Assembly (NCBI GenBank): GCA_001970855.1
Contig: LSSN01002490.1
Coordinates: forward strand, 1 to 15,887
DNA length: 15,887 nucleotides
Origin: Smittium culicis
Lineage: Eukaryota > Kickxellomycota > Harpellomycetes > Harpellales > Legeriomycetaceae
Direction: 5' to 3'
Below are positions 1 through 9,126 of this stretch, one piece after another. A program made the position numbers and the translations under genes. Below the pieces are notes generated by a model. That model was not told where the DNA came from and did not search any database. It saw nothing but the letters and a program-made list of their open reading frames with translations. Every line of letters begins with the position of its first letter. Within the stretch, counting starts at the first letter, position 1.

Positions 1-831
1 TTGAAGAAAAAATCTTCCATTAAATCAAAAATAAACATTAATCAGAATATTTGGCTATCATTCAATCAGCATGAAAAGAACTAATTTATAAATTAATACC
101 ATTTAATATCATAATTGATAAATCCAATAGATTTATAAAAAACAACCTCTACGGATTATTTTACTAAATATAGCAAGCTTTAATTAAGGTTTATTACTCA
201 ATAGTATTCTATAATTGTCAAAATTGAGTGATAATTTTACTAATATGGCTGTTAAAAATATGTTATAATATTAATTTACCAAAAAAAAAAAAACTTTATA
301 CTTTCATTTAAAATTATTATTATTTTATTTAATTTAGTGTTAATACCAAATTTATCATTTCTGTTTTTTCTACTTTCTGTAACATTACTAATATATTCAA
401 ATCAAATATTTGATTTCAGAAATTTACGGTAATTCGCTTTTTTTTACTGGTTTAGTCCATTTAAATCAAATTTAAATTATATTTTGTAATTTTATATTAT
501 CAGTTAAAAGTACAATAGTTACTTTTTTTTATCACTTATTTTATTTGATTATACATTTTGTGTAGATAGTTAATAATTATCAGGAAAAAAATATTAAATT
601 TAGCTTTTACTTTTTTACGCACTCAGATAAGAGAGTATTCATAATTAAATCTTAAATTAACCTTATTAATTTTTAAATAAAGCAAATAAAAAAATATGAT
701 GTCTTGATTGTGTATACAAACCAGCTCATTTTTTTTATATTATATATCAAAATATTTGAATTTTATTTTGTCTCCTATTTTTAATATGAAAATTTTAGCC
801 CCGTTGTAAAGAAATTTTAAATATTTTTTTC
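1..831. other. AT-rich gene-free DNA
   Basis: No open reading frame of useful length, no tRNA-like fold and no recognisable element remnant was seen on either strand. The stretch is made of A/T homopolymers and short AT words. It ends at the start of the 39-bp tandem array. Confidence 0.7.
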
Positions 832-987
832 TTTCATATAATTAGAAATACTTTATTTATTTTATTTTTTTTTCATATAATTAGAAATACTTTATTTATT
901 TTATTTTTTTTTCATATAATTAGAAATACTTTATTTATTTTATTTTTTTTTCATATAATTAGAAATACTTTATTTATTTTATTTTTT
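832..987. repeat. Perfect minisatellite, 4 copies of a 39-bp unit
   Basis: Four head-to-tail copies start at 832, 871, 910 and 949. By direct reading all four are identical over 39 bp. Each unit begins tttcatataattagaaatac and ends in a T-run. The absence of any difference between copies implies recent expansion or homogenisation. It lies in gene-free DNA and has no coding potential. The last copy is followed by cggctttc, which breaks the pattern. Confidence 0.97.
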
Positions 988-1267
988 CGGCTTTCTTTCT
1001 CCGAATTTACTTTTTATTCGCTAAAATATGTATAATTAGATAAAAGCCTTGAATAAAAACATAATCATAAAAAAAAATTAATAGGATTTGATTTGATTTA
1101 CTTAGTGAACAAAAAAGATATACAGAAAAATATTATAAGAATTCAATTAAGTTTATAATTTTTTTTCGTATTTTTGTTGGATCTTAAGCACTATGAGTCT
1201 AATAATTCTAAGTGTATTTTGTGCGATTTTTTAATACGACTTTTTGTAAATATAATCCAACATTAAG

Positions 1268-1284
1268 AACATCAAATTGATGTT
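1268..1284. repeat. 17-bp palindrome
   Basis: A perfect palindrome with 8-bp arms (aacatcaa / ttgatgtt) around a single central A. It is longer than most chance palindromes but could still be chance in DNA this AT-rich. No gene lies nearby, so no regulatory role can be argued. Confidence 0.6.
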
Positions 1285-1534
1285 ATTAGAATTAAGAGCT
1301 CAAAAAAGTGTTATAAATATATTTATTACTGATATGCAGAGTTAAATTAGAAATTTTGTTAAATAAAATACAAAAAAAGTTGCTTTTTAGATTTTAATAT
1401 CGATATATATTAGTATTAAGGCTTTCTATAACTATTATTATCTAACAAATTCTTTACAAAATTCAACTCCACAAATAGGAAAAAAGAAGTATATGATGTC
1501 ATAATATAAACTGTTTATTCAGATTTATTGTTAA

Positions 1535-1583
1535 GATTTGATAAGATTAATTTGAACTAATCCTTGATAAAAATTATCAAATC
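1535..1583. repeat. Inverted repeat with 10-bp arms
   Basis: Arms gatttgataa (1535-1544) and ttatcaaatc (1574-1583) are exact reverse complements across a 29-bp spacer. The spacer contains a second, weaker nested pair (gatta / taatc). It could form a stem in single-stranded DNA or RNA. Significance in AT-rich background is uncertain. Confidence 0.55.
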
Positions 1584-2882
1584 AAATTGTTCTATTTAAT
1601 AGTATAAAATACCTAGAGGTTCATGTTTCGGATCTCCAAGTCTTTCAATTTTTCTCTTTCCTCTTAATAAAAAATATTCTAACCTAAAATTTATCATTTT
1701 CAAATGCTCTAATTTGAAATTATATATATAACTATAGTATTTCAAGTTGAATAAAAAATTTTAATCCAAAGAAATTTCATTTTGCCTCAGAAATATCATA
1801 CATTTTGTTAATTTCAAAAAATAATTAATTGAATATATTTTCTAAATAATGATTATGAAATTTCATTCAATATATCAATCCTGAAATATGCTTTTAAAAA
1901 TTAGATTTATCGCTATTTATTATAGTTTTATTGATTCTTGTTTTTTTCCTTTGTTTAAAATAACATATTAACAAATACAAATTTATTATTCATTTATTTT
2001 TGACTAATATTGTTTTCGATTAATATTTATTAATAAATTAGTTGGAAAAATGAAGATTTATTAAATAAGTTCTACATTTTTCTATTGTATGATTCAAGTT
2101 TAAATTAATCCAAGTTATTCAATTTTGTTAAATAAATAAAATGTATTACACACAAAAAAGATATGTTATTTAGAAATTTTACAATTAATCTAAATTTAAG
2201 CGATAGTTATTTCAATATTATTAATACACAACTAAATTTTTAAGCAATTTATAATAAAAAAACGATATATTTTCATATCGAAACTACATATAATAAAAAT
2301 AATTAAAACGGTTAAGTATTAAATAAAGATAATTTTGCTGTAAACTCATACATGACTCATTATTATCGTATTGATTTAATTTAAAATAATAAAAATAAAA
2401 ATAGATGACCTAATAATTTAATTTTACATTTTTAATCGCAATTTTTAAAATTAAAAAAATTATACTTAATAAATATAATTAGAAAATACAAAAGGATGTT
2501 TTTAATAGAATATTCATTATTAAATTTATTTTAACTATCGAAAAAAAAATAATCAAATGATGCTTTATATAAAGAGTAAAAATAAATTGTAAAATTAAAT
2601 ATTTTCAACCTATTAAATAATCAAATAATAATTATTTCATATATTCAGAGAACACGTTATTAAAATTTCTTCAATTTTTTATATCAATTTGTTTGTTATA
2701 TCTTAAATTAGTTTTTTTTCTGAAAATTAATTTTATATTATTAATTTATGGTTATTTTGACATTGAATAATAGCCGATAGAATCGTTTTTAATAATATAT
2801 TAGGAATTATGTAACTATAAAAAAGGAATAACAATCTCTAAATATTTTTCATTATTAATAAAAATAAATTACATTTCAATGG

Positions 2883-3047
2883 GTGGCCATATTAAGTTGT
2901 CATAATTTTTATTGACAAAAATTCAAACTTATAAAAAACAATAAAACTATAATGCATATAAAAAATTGTGTATAAAATTTTTTTATTTATAATACTGAAA
3001 TACGGCTCTGTGATATCCTTATCATCAATTACTTCGCAAAGGTACTC
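2883..3047 (+). repeat. Left inverted terminal repeat of DIRS-like element
   Basis: The 16 bp at 3007-3022 (tctgtgatatccttat) are the exact reverse complement of 6997-7012. Diverged similarity extends inward to the gcaaa motif (3036-3040, against tggcaaaag in the reverse complement of the right end). It extends outward to 2883-2898 (gtggccatattaagtt), whose diverged reverse complement lies at about 7122-7137. Equal spacing between anchors on the two sides supports a real terminal repeat of about 165 bp. Confidence 0.85.
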
Positions 3048-3116
3048 TATCATCTAAATAAATTTTCAAATATAAAACAAATCTTTTTTAAAATTAAAAA
3101 AAATTATATTAAAATC

Positions 3117-4090
3117 ATGAATCAAGTCGCTATCAACCAGAATATGGACAATGAGGTTCATTTTAACGAGCTATTCGAAGTTTTCAAGCAAATACCTCGT
3201 GAAAGAAAGCATTCTTCATACCTAAAGAGCCTTTGGTAACCAAAAGAATTCCTAAAACTGATTTAGTAGATTACTCAGAGCTTATCGAAGCTCTTCCTTT
3301 AATTTAGATGACTTCTTTCGTACAGTACTGTCCAAAAAAATATGAGAGGCGATTCAGTAATGTACTAGAAGTATTGATATGAGGTACCGACCAACTCCCT
3401 GAATAAATCAGCTTCCGAGGCGGTGAAGAAAGCCGATGAATGTCTATACGGAATCTAAGCTTCACTAGCTCAAATTAACTGACAAATAGATTATTGCGCG
3501 CACCGCATAATCAAGGATAGCCCATTAATAAATAGTGACAAACAAGATAGAATTTTCTCCAGCACAATGAGGTACTCTTAGCGGATATCTCGTATGCAGT
3601 TACATAGGGTAGACTGGACACCCTGCACAAGGGAATTGATCTTCCCGGAAAACCGCAATTGTTAGTCGATCCAAATACAAAGTCCCAATGAACAAGAATA
3701 TTTTTACGCGCTCATATTCAGCAGGAAGCCAGAGAAGCGTACTAAGATCTGCAATATCTTTCGCAAACGCCAGCTGTACGGTACTCAGATCAATACCACT
3801 AGCAATAATACTATGTCGCAAACCACGGAAGCTGAATTAACATTAGCCTCAGCAAATAATAATCTCACGCAGTCAAATTTATGCAGAAGAGGATGCGTCA
3901 ATGACAGGGGCAGTAGATCTCAATAGATCCAAAAATCGGATACCCAGTAGTAAGACACCTAGCAATGTTCAGGTAAGCATGAAGAAAACTGATGGACAGC
4001 AAGTGGGTCCACAAAATACTCATAGAGGGTTTCATGTTCCATTTCAGAAGAAGGAACGGAATGCGATGACTAACTAGGAGAACTTACAAA
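3117..4090 (+). pseudogene. gag: Broken DIRS gag-like ORF
   Basis: This is the first coding region of the element, probably encoding the nucleocapsid-like protein. It starts at the ATG at 3117-3119 (MNQVAINQNM...). It then loses frame near 3205 and carries many in-frame stops. Segments that resemble fungal DIRS gag proteins are YSELIEALP, SASEAVKKADECLYGI (about 3406-3460) and GRLDTLHKGIDLPGKPQLLV (about 3608-3670), recovered from different frames. A Lys/Arg-rich patch near 3730-3785 fits the basic nucleic-acid-binding region. No CCHC zinc knuckle was seen. The end is approximate because the boundary with the RT region is lost. Stops do not arise from one substitution type only. Confidence 0.75.
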
Positions 4091-4840
4091 ACGACTTAGA
4101 AGGTTCAATCGGGAAGCCTCCAAGAAAACCACTACTAAAGTGGTCGCAGAAACTTATGAAAAATCATCAGCGATATAGAAGGAAGATGGACTCAGAATCT
4201 CACACCATCATTACAGAGGATGTAGCTTCACTATTATCAAATAATTATATCAAGAAATCGAAATTAAGGGGCCCCAGATTTTACAGAAACCTTTTGTTAT
4301 ACCAAAGAAAACAGGGGGACTACGGCCAGTCCTAAATCTTAGGCAGCTTAACCAGAACATACAAAAAAGGAATTATAAAATAGGATTCTTAGTCACGATT
4401 TGGCGTCTAGTCTGAAAAAAGGATTTCATGACTTTAATTGATTTTTAAGATGAGTTTAATTTTATCCTAATCCGAGAATCTCGCAAGGAGTACCTCCACT
4501 TTTACTGGAATATTAAAACTTAAAAATTCCGAGTTCTGCAATTTGGACTTTCATAAAGTCAGTACACGTTTACTAAAATTCTTCATACGATATTGAAATG
4601 GGATAGAATAAAAGTAATACGATTTTCAGCATACATAGACGACCTTTCAATTCTAAGAGAATCGAAGGAGGGCTGAAAACAGAATACAGCCATGAAATAT
4701 TCGATGCTGATATAGCTAGGCTACAAATTAAAGCTCTGGGAGTCAATAACAGCGCCAAAACAATCGAAAACACATTTAGGAATGATAATTAATTCGAAGG
4801 ATATATCAATCAAAGTTACTTCATCGAAGGTATGGGATCT
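4090..4840 (+). pseudogene. Broken DIRS reverse transcriptase domain
   Basis: This would copy element RNA into DNA. Visible RT landmarks are FVIPKKTGGLRPVLNLRQLN (from about 4294; RT fingers and first conserved blocks), LQFGLS (about 4538-4555), the catalytic YIDD box inside SAYIDDLSIL (4632-4643 for YIDD), and HLGMIINSKD (about 4773-4802), a typical DIRS/gypsy block following the palm. Several stops (for example near 4412 and 4447) and frameshifts separate them. The YIDD aspartates themselves are preserved, but the domain cannot be translated as one piece. Confidence 0.85.
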
Positions 4841-5465
4841 TCATTGAGAAGATTCAAAAAAATTTAAATCTGTAAAAACAACTCTGAGACGCTTGGAGAG
4901 CTTCATTGTGAAAGCTCAAGTAATTTATATTGCTCTAATTTAAGGAAGACTCATGCTGAGGCGGTTACTGGATCTGAATAAAAAATGCCTATCCAAGCTG
5001 AAATAATGGACATCGACAATCACACAAACAGAACCATCGATCCAGAATCTGATACTCTGGATACACAAGTTGAAATACTGCAATTGCTTATCCTTACTGT
5101 TCGAGAACCTAGAGCTCGAAATAATCACAGATTCCAGAGATTCCATGCTGGAAATAGTAGTATACTCAGAATCCTGCGCAGGTTTGTGGAGTCCCTCAGA
5201 AGGTTTGATGAAATAAACCCCAAATAATTATTATCGATCGTATACGCTTTTAGTCTTCAGGAGGTTTTTTTTGTCACTCTGTATTAGTCGACTCAGTAAA
5301 TACTAACACTATATCATATATGAAGAGACATGGTGGAGCTACTTGCCCGAAATTGCTAGAGATATCAGAAAAAATCTGGCTTCACTGCATGACCGCGAAC
5401 ATCTGACTTCAAGTTGTGTATATCCCATCGGTAATGAATCAGAACGATGCAAAGAGTCGGTAAAA
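4840..5465 (+). pseudogene. Broken DIRS RNase H domain
   Basis: This domain would degrade the RNA strand of the RNA/DNA hybrid. Recognisable pieces are a connecting segment FIVKAQVIYIAL (about 4902-4938), the first catalytic Asp in EIITDSRDSM (Asp at 5130-5132), GLWSPSEG (about 5172-5200), and VDSVNTNTISYMKRHGGA (about 5286-5340), which corresponds to the second Asp region of the family. The closing motif is VVYIPSVMNQNDAKSR (about 5412-5459), matching the usual tail of retroelement RNase H (N-x-A-D-x-x-S-R). In the tail, an Asn precedes the Asp where Ala is usual. Frames change at least three times. Confidence 0.82.
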
Positions 5466-5900
5466 TACACAGAAATATGGTGAATATCTCACGAGGAATT
5501 TACAGCGATCTCCAATCCGTATGGAATACACGACGTAGATCTTTCGTCCCTGACGCGAGCAAGAAAATAGACTAACTTTACATCTGACTCGCAGATAGCA
5601 TATCCATAGACCAGAACACCCTACTCTTTGAATTTTATAGATCGAGTAACCCATACTGCTTCCCGCCTTGGAATTTTATTACTCAAACTATCCAAAAATT
5701 TCGCCCGGAGCGCCTGAAGATCTCGCTAATAACACCGCAATGGAGAACCGCGAATGGTATCCGAATCTTATACTAAAAATCTCTCAGCCGCACTGTTTAT
5801 AGCGGCCATATTGATAACAGATCCAAGAAGCGGAAAGTGACCGCTTTTCAGAAACAATATATGATATCTTATAACCTGTATAATCAGCGGAGCTACCTCA
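5465..5900 (+). pseudogene. Broken DIRS methyltransferase-like domain
   Basis: Many DIRS elements carry, after RNase H, a domain related to phage N6-adenine methyltransferases (DAM family). Its role in transposition is not settled. Matching pieces here are IHDVDL (about 5525-5542), an aromatic-proline block YCFPPWNFIT (about 5658-5690, in the position of the N/D-PP-Y/F/W motif) and ITPQWRTANGI (about 5728-5760). All are in the right order and at plausible spacing. Multiple stops separate them. The assignment rests on motif order and wording, not on an alignment. Confidence 0.65.
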
Positions 5901-6099
5901 AAGCGCAAAGTAGGTCTGATAAAGTCATTGGAATTATCGTTTCCAATCAAATAAAAGTCAACCGTGGAACCAGGTACTATTCTACGAAAAAAAAAGTTTC
6001 TAAACTGAAATTTAAGCAATAATAAATCAGAGGAAATTCTAGAAATTCATGTTTTAAACTAACTGGTTCACCTCTTCTGATACAGAAATCAAAGCGATA

Positions 6100-6870
6100 G
6101 TTCAATATATTCTTATAAATCGGAAATATTTAATCTGTTAGTAGGCCCGAGGATTATGGGGGATTAATAAATTATAAAGGAACTATTGAAAGCTATAGAA
6201 GAAATGGAGATTAAATATTTTGTTGTTTCGGAAATTAATGTAGCCCCAATATTCGCTAAGCTAAATGAATGGGGTGAAAATTACAATTTAGATACTCTCA
6301 AGCTCATAACCAAGTACTTTTGGTTATTATCTCTCTGCGGTTTTCTATTGTAGATCAACATTCACCGAATTGAAGATGCAAGCAATAGCATTCCAATGAC
6401 ACCCTAAGCCTAGTAATAATCTCTCCAAATGAAAAAAGAAATGGGAAACAGATCGAAAAGCCTTGTGAAATAAATGGTCATCCCAATACAATTATTTACT
6501 CTGTATTAACTTACAAAATATAAAAATCAAAAAAATATTACAGAATTGTACACGCCATAAAAGATGAACATCAGCTCTATAACGATGAATATGCTTTACA
6601 GAAACACAAAAAATTACAAAAAGCCTTTATCCGTCGATAGTATTACAAAATGTATCAACAATCTATAAAAGATGATATTTAGAGCACCAAATACACCGAC
6701 ACCTAAGTCTCGTGCAATACGAGCAACATTAGCAGTTACAAAGTACCCTTGTAATACATTTTATTACATGTGTTTTGCTCAAAATATAACATTATTGATG
6801 CTTATTACAGACTAGATGGTAGTATCACAATCAAATATGAGTGAAGCAGTACTACCTCTGGATTAACTTA
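6100..6870 (+). pseudogene. Broken DIRS tyrosine recombinase
   Basis: The tyrosine recombinase would integrate the circular DNA intermediate. The C-terminal part is the clearest: APNTPTPKSRAIRATLAVTK (about 6681-6740), with the Arg-rich box typical of this enzyme family in DIRS elements. After a frameshift comes DAYYRLDGSITIKYE (about 6797-6841), where one of the paired Tyr codons (6803-6808) would be the nucleophile. The His/Trp motif normally between them is not recognisable. N-terminal similarity (about 6130-6640) is weak and full of stops. The recombinase is inactive as encoded. Confidence 0.75.
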
Positions 6871-6945
6871 ATTTGAACCCCCCTTGAAATATAATGTAAT
6901 TTTAATCGATCACATTATGCAAGATTTATTAATTTTATATGAAAT

Positions 6946-6976
6946 GTGGTCATATTAAGTTCCACCCACCGTTCCC
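6946..6976 (+). repeat. Internal complementary region of DIRS-like element
   Basis: The 16 bp gtggtcatattaagtt (6946-6961) repeat the left end (2883-2898) in direct orientation with one mismatch. They are followed by ccacccacc, which is complementary to gggtgg at 2881-2886. In DIRS elements an internal copy of the terminal sequences lies just inside the right repeat and is thought to serve as template for circle formation. The position here, directly before the right terminal repeat, fits. Confidence 0.75.
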
Positions 6977-7140
6977 ATTTACTTTTGCCAAAGATCATAA
7001 GGATATCACAGAATCATACTTTATGTATTAAATCCAAAAAAAATTTATAGATACCAATTTATACGTACTAAATTAAATTTGATTTTGAAAGTTCGATTTT
7101 TTATCCGATAAAGATGATAGCAACTTATAATGATCATACT
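6977..7140 (+). repeat. Right inverted terminal repeat of DIRS-like element
   Basis: This is the reverse complement counterpart of 2883-3047. The exact 16-bp core is at 6997-7012. Inner similarity includes the tttgcca motif (6984-6990). Outer similarity includes caacttataatgatcat (about 7121-7137), against the left end. Divergence between the two copies is substantial, in keeping with an old insertion. The outer border is uncertain by about 10 bp. Confidence 0.82.
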
Positions 7141-7801
7141 ATTCTATTTAACTTTAATGAATCCTCGCCCTAAAGGGTTCGATTAATAACACATTAAGGG
7201 TATATTAAAGTCCTTAAAATAAAAATTATTTAAATTATAAGTCAATAATATTATATTTTTTAATAAAATGACCATTATTAGGTCCTGTTCATCTACTATA
7301 TCTACAATAAAATAGCAATTATAAGCATGTTTTACGTGTAATGGCTAAAGATGATGAAATTAAAAACTATTTCTATGATAAAATGTAATATTAAACTCGT
7401 AATTAGTTAGATATTTTTTTATTTCACTTTAAATTATACTTTAAAATCCGAAAAAACATAATTTCTTTTTTTAATCAAATATTAAACCTCGGAAATGATT
7501 GAAAACATATTTAAATTTTAGTAATAAGAGAAAATAATGGTGATTAATAACAAAAAGTACTATAATATAATTAAACTGGTTAAGTTCTAAAAATAATTTA
7601 ATATGATATATAATTATATTCCATCTGGGTATTTAATGAGATCATAAATCTGTTATATATTTAATTTTCAATTATTTATGTATAGATATGTTTTACATAT
7701 TTAAATTACTAACAATTTTTTACACAATAAAAAAAGTCATAAAAAGTAATTTTTTTCAATTTCATCAGATAATTCTATAAAATCTGAATAATGAAATTTT
7801 T

Positions 7802-7825
7802 ATAAAACCTCGATAGAGGTTTTAT
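7802..7825. repeat. Perfect hairpin, 10-bp stem with 4-nt loop
   Basis: Arms ataaaacctc (7802-7811) and gaggttttat (7816-7825) are exact reverse complements around the loop gata. The inner half of the stem is locally G/C-containing, which is unusual in this background and lowers the chance explanation. It has no adjacent gene, so a terminator or RNA role cannot be assigned. It could be a relic of a small inverted-repeat element. Confidence 0.75.
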
Positions 7826-9068
7826 GTTCTTATTGCTTTATAATAGATACAGTTTGAATTTTTTTCTCCATTATTTTAATGTATAAAAATCATTGAACTC
7901 ATTCCGCATAGAAATTATTCCCAAAATAAAAAAAAATCACAGTATCTAGCTTATAGATAAAAAATAAGACGATATTTTATTGGGAAAAAATTTTTTAGTT
8001 GATAATTTAAATTTGAAAATTCGTTTGTAAAACAATGTCCTATTTTTAGTTTTAATCATTTATTCATTTTAAATAGAAAATTTTGAGAACAATAATTAAT
8101 AATATACAATGATTTATTTCTCTAGAATTAAAAAATTTATTCTAAATGTTTATTAACAAAAAAATAATACAAAATATATGTATTTTTTGGCTGAGAGCTA
8201 AATAAAGTCATTAATTGAACTAAAGAAAATATCAAACATTGTCAAAAGTTATAATAAAAAATTACTTTATAGATTTTTTTTAATCGTTTTTATATTAGTT
8301 TTTTAATTCTAATATTAATATTAGTTAATAATATAATGTAAAAACCATATGATACTATATTTTTATATTTTGTAAAATATGTTGCTGTTATACATTTTCT
8401 TTTATCCTTAATATAGCGCTTTTACATTCTAAAGTTTAATGTAAGAAAAATAATCAATTAGAATAGATGTAATCTTAATTATTTAACATTTAATTCAAAA
8501 ATAGGATTTATAATGTCATTATATATGAAATTTATCCATATTTTAATTATTATATTAATCACAAAATAGTTATATATAAATTTAATCTATTATTTCATCT
8601 TTTATATACAAATAAATAATTTAAAGCGTTAAATATTATTTAAATGTTTAAAAAATTTTTTTAAAATGTAAATTTAATTTTGAACTAATCTCTGATTACC
8701 TAAAATATAATTCTAAAGTTATTATTTGACCTGATAATTGATTAGAAAATTTAATATCTGATAAAAATTCAGATTAATAGCTGGAATTTAAGAACTAATA
8801 AATATTTTATTTTAAATTTGAGCATCGATTTTTTTAGTCATTATTCAAATTAAAATATAATTTAAACGAGTTTTCTATTGAAAATAAAGGCATTAAACAC
8901 TAATCATCATTAATTAAACGTATGATAATAAATGGATTATAATATAATATAAATTAAATAGTAATATTAAATTACAAAATCTTGTATCTAGAAATGATAA
9001 AAATTCATATAAACCGTTAATTAAAAAGTTAAATTTATGAAATATTTTAGCTTAATCAAAAAAAAATT

Positions 9069-9126
9069 TTTTTTTGCTATCATAGAATAAAATAAAGTTT
9101 TTTTGCTATCATAGAATAAAATAAAG
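9069..9126. repeat. Tandem repeat, 2 copies of 29 bp
   Basis: Two identical units, each seven T followed by gctatcatagaataaaataaag (9069-9097 and 9098-9126), then a third T-run and G at 9127-9134 before the pattern diverges. This is a local tandem duplication in gene-free DNA. Like the 39-bp array, each unit carries a T-run at its boundary, which suggests slippage or T-run-mediated duplication. Confidence 0.93.

Larger units (their letters stand above)
988..2880. other. AT-rich gene-free DNA with small palindromes
   Basis: About 1.9 kb without a supportable gene on either strand. It holds two short inverted repeats (listed separately) and otherwise only A/T-rich low-complexity sequence, up to the left terminal repeat of the DIRS-like element. 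No protein remnant was recognised. Confidence 0.65.
2881..7140 (+). mobile_element. Degenerate DIRS-like (tyrosine recombinase) retrotransposon
   Basis: DIRS elements are retrotransposons that integrate with a tyrosine recombinase instead of a DDE integrase and carry inverted terminal repeats plus an internal complementary region. All parts are recognisable here in order: left terminal repeat, gag-like region, RT (YIDD box), RNase H, methyltransferase-like region, YR, internal repeat and right terminal repeat. Left and right repeats match as reverse complements at two anchors with nearly equal spacing (about 109 and 110 bp), which fixes the ends to within a few bases. Every coding region is interrupted by stops and frameshifts, and no intact ORF above about 80 codons remains, so the copy is not autonomous. 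Base composition is visibly less AT-rich than the flanks. The type of DIRS (methyltransferase plus YR, no DDE) is known in fungi, animals, algae and Dictyostelium. The protein remnants look most fungal to me, which is an inference from memory. Confidence 0.9.

Noticed and set aside
832..987. CRISPR array.
   Set aside because: Units are directly adjacent with no variable spacers, and the context is eukaryotic.
2263..2280. Short hairpin cgatat/atatcg.
   Set aside because: A 6-bp stem in AT-rich DNA is expected by chance many times in this window.
4985..5227. Plus-strand 80-codon frame MPIQAEIMDID... as a small gene.
   Set aside because: It is in a different frame from the RNase H remnant that covers the same bases, and its peptide resembles nothing. 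The RNase H motifs explain the region.
3600..6019. Minus-strand open frames of 65-83 codons inside the DIRS-like element (for example 3600-3821, 4573-4773, 4940-5146, 5439-5654, 5768-6019).
   Set aside because: They lie opposite recognisable + strand element domains and show no family features. They are chance frames in a relatively less AT-rich segment.
5837..6022. Plus-strand 61-codon frame as a separate gene.
   Set aside because: It reads as an open fragment of the decayed element after the methyltransferase-like region, not a free-standing gene.
7150..7200. A ggttcgat-like sequence near 7178 as a tRNA T-arm.
   Set aside because: No acceptor, D or anticodon stems could be paired around it.
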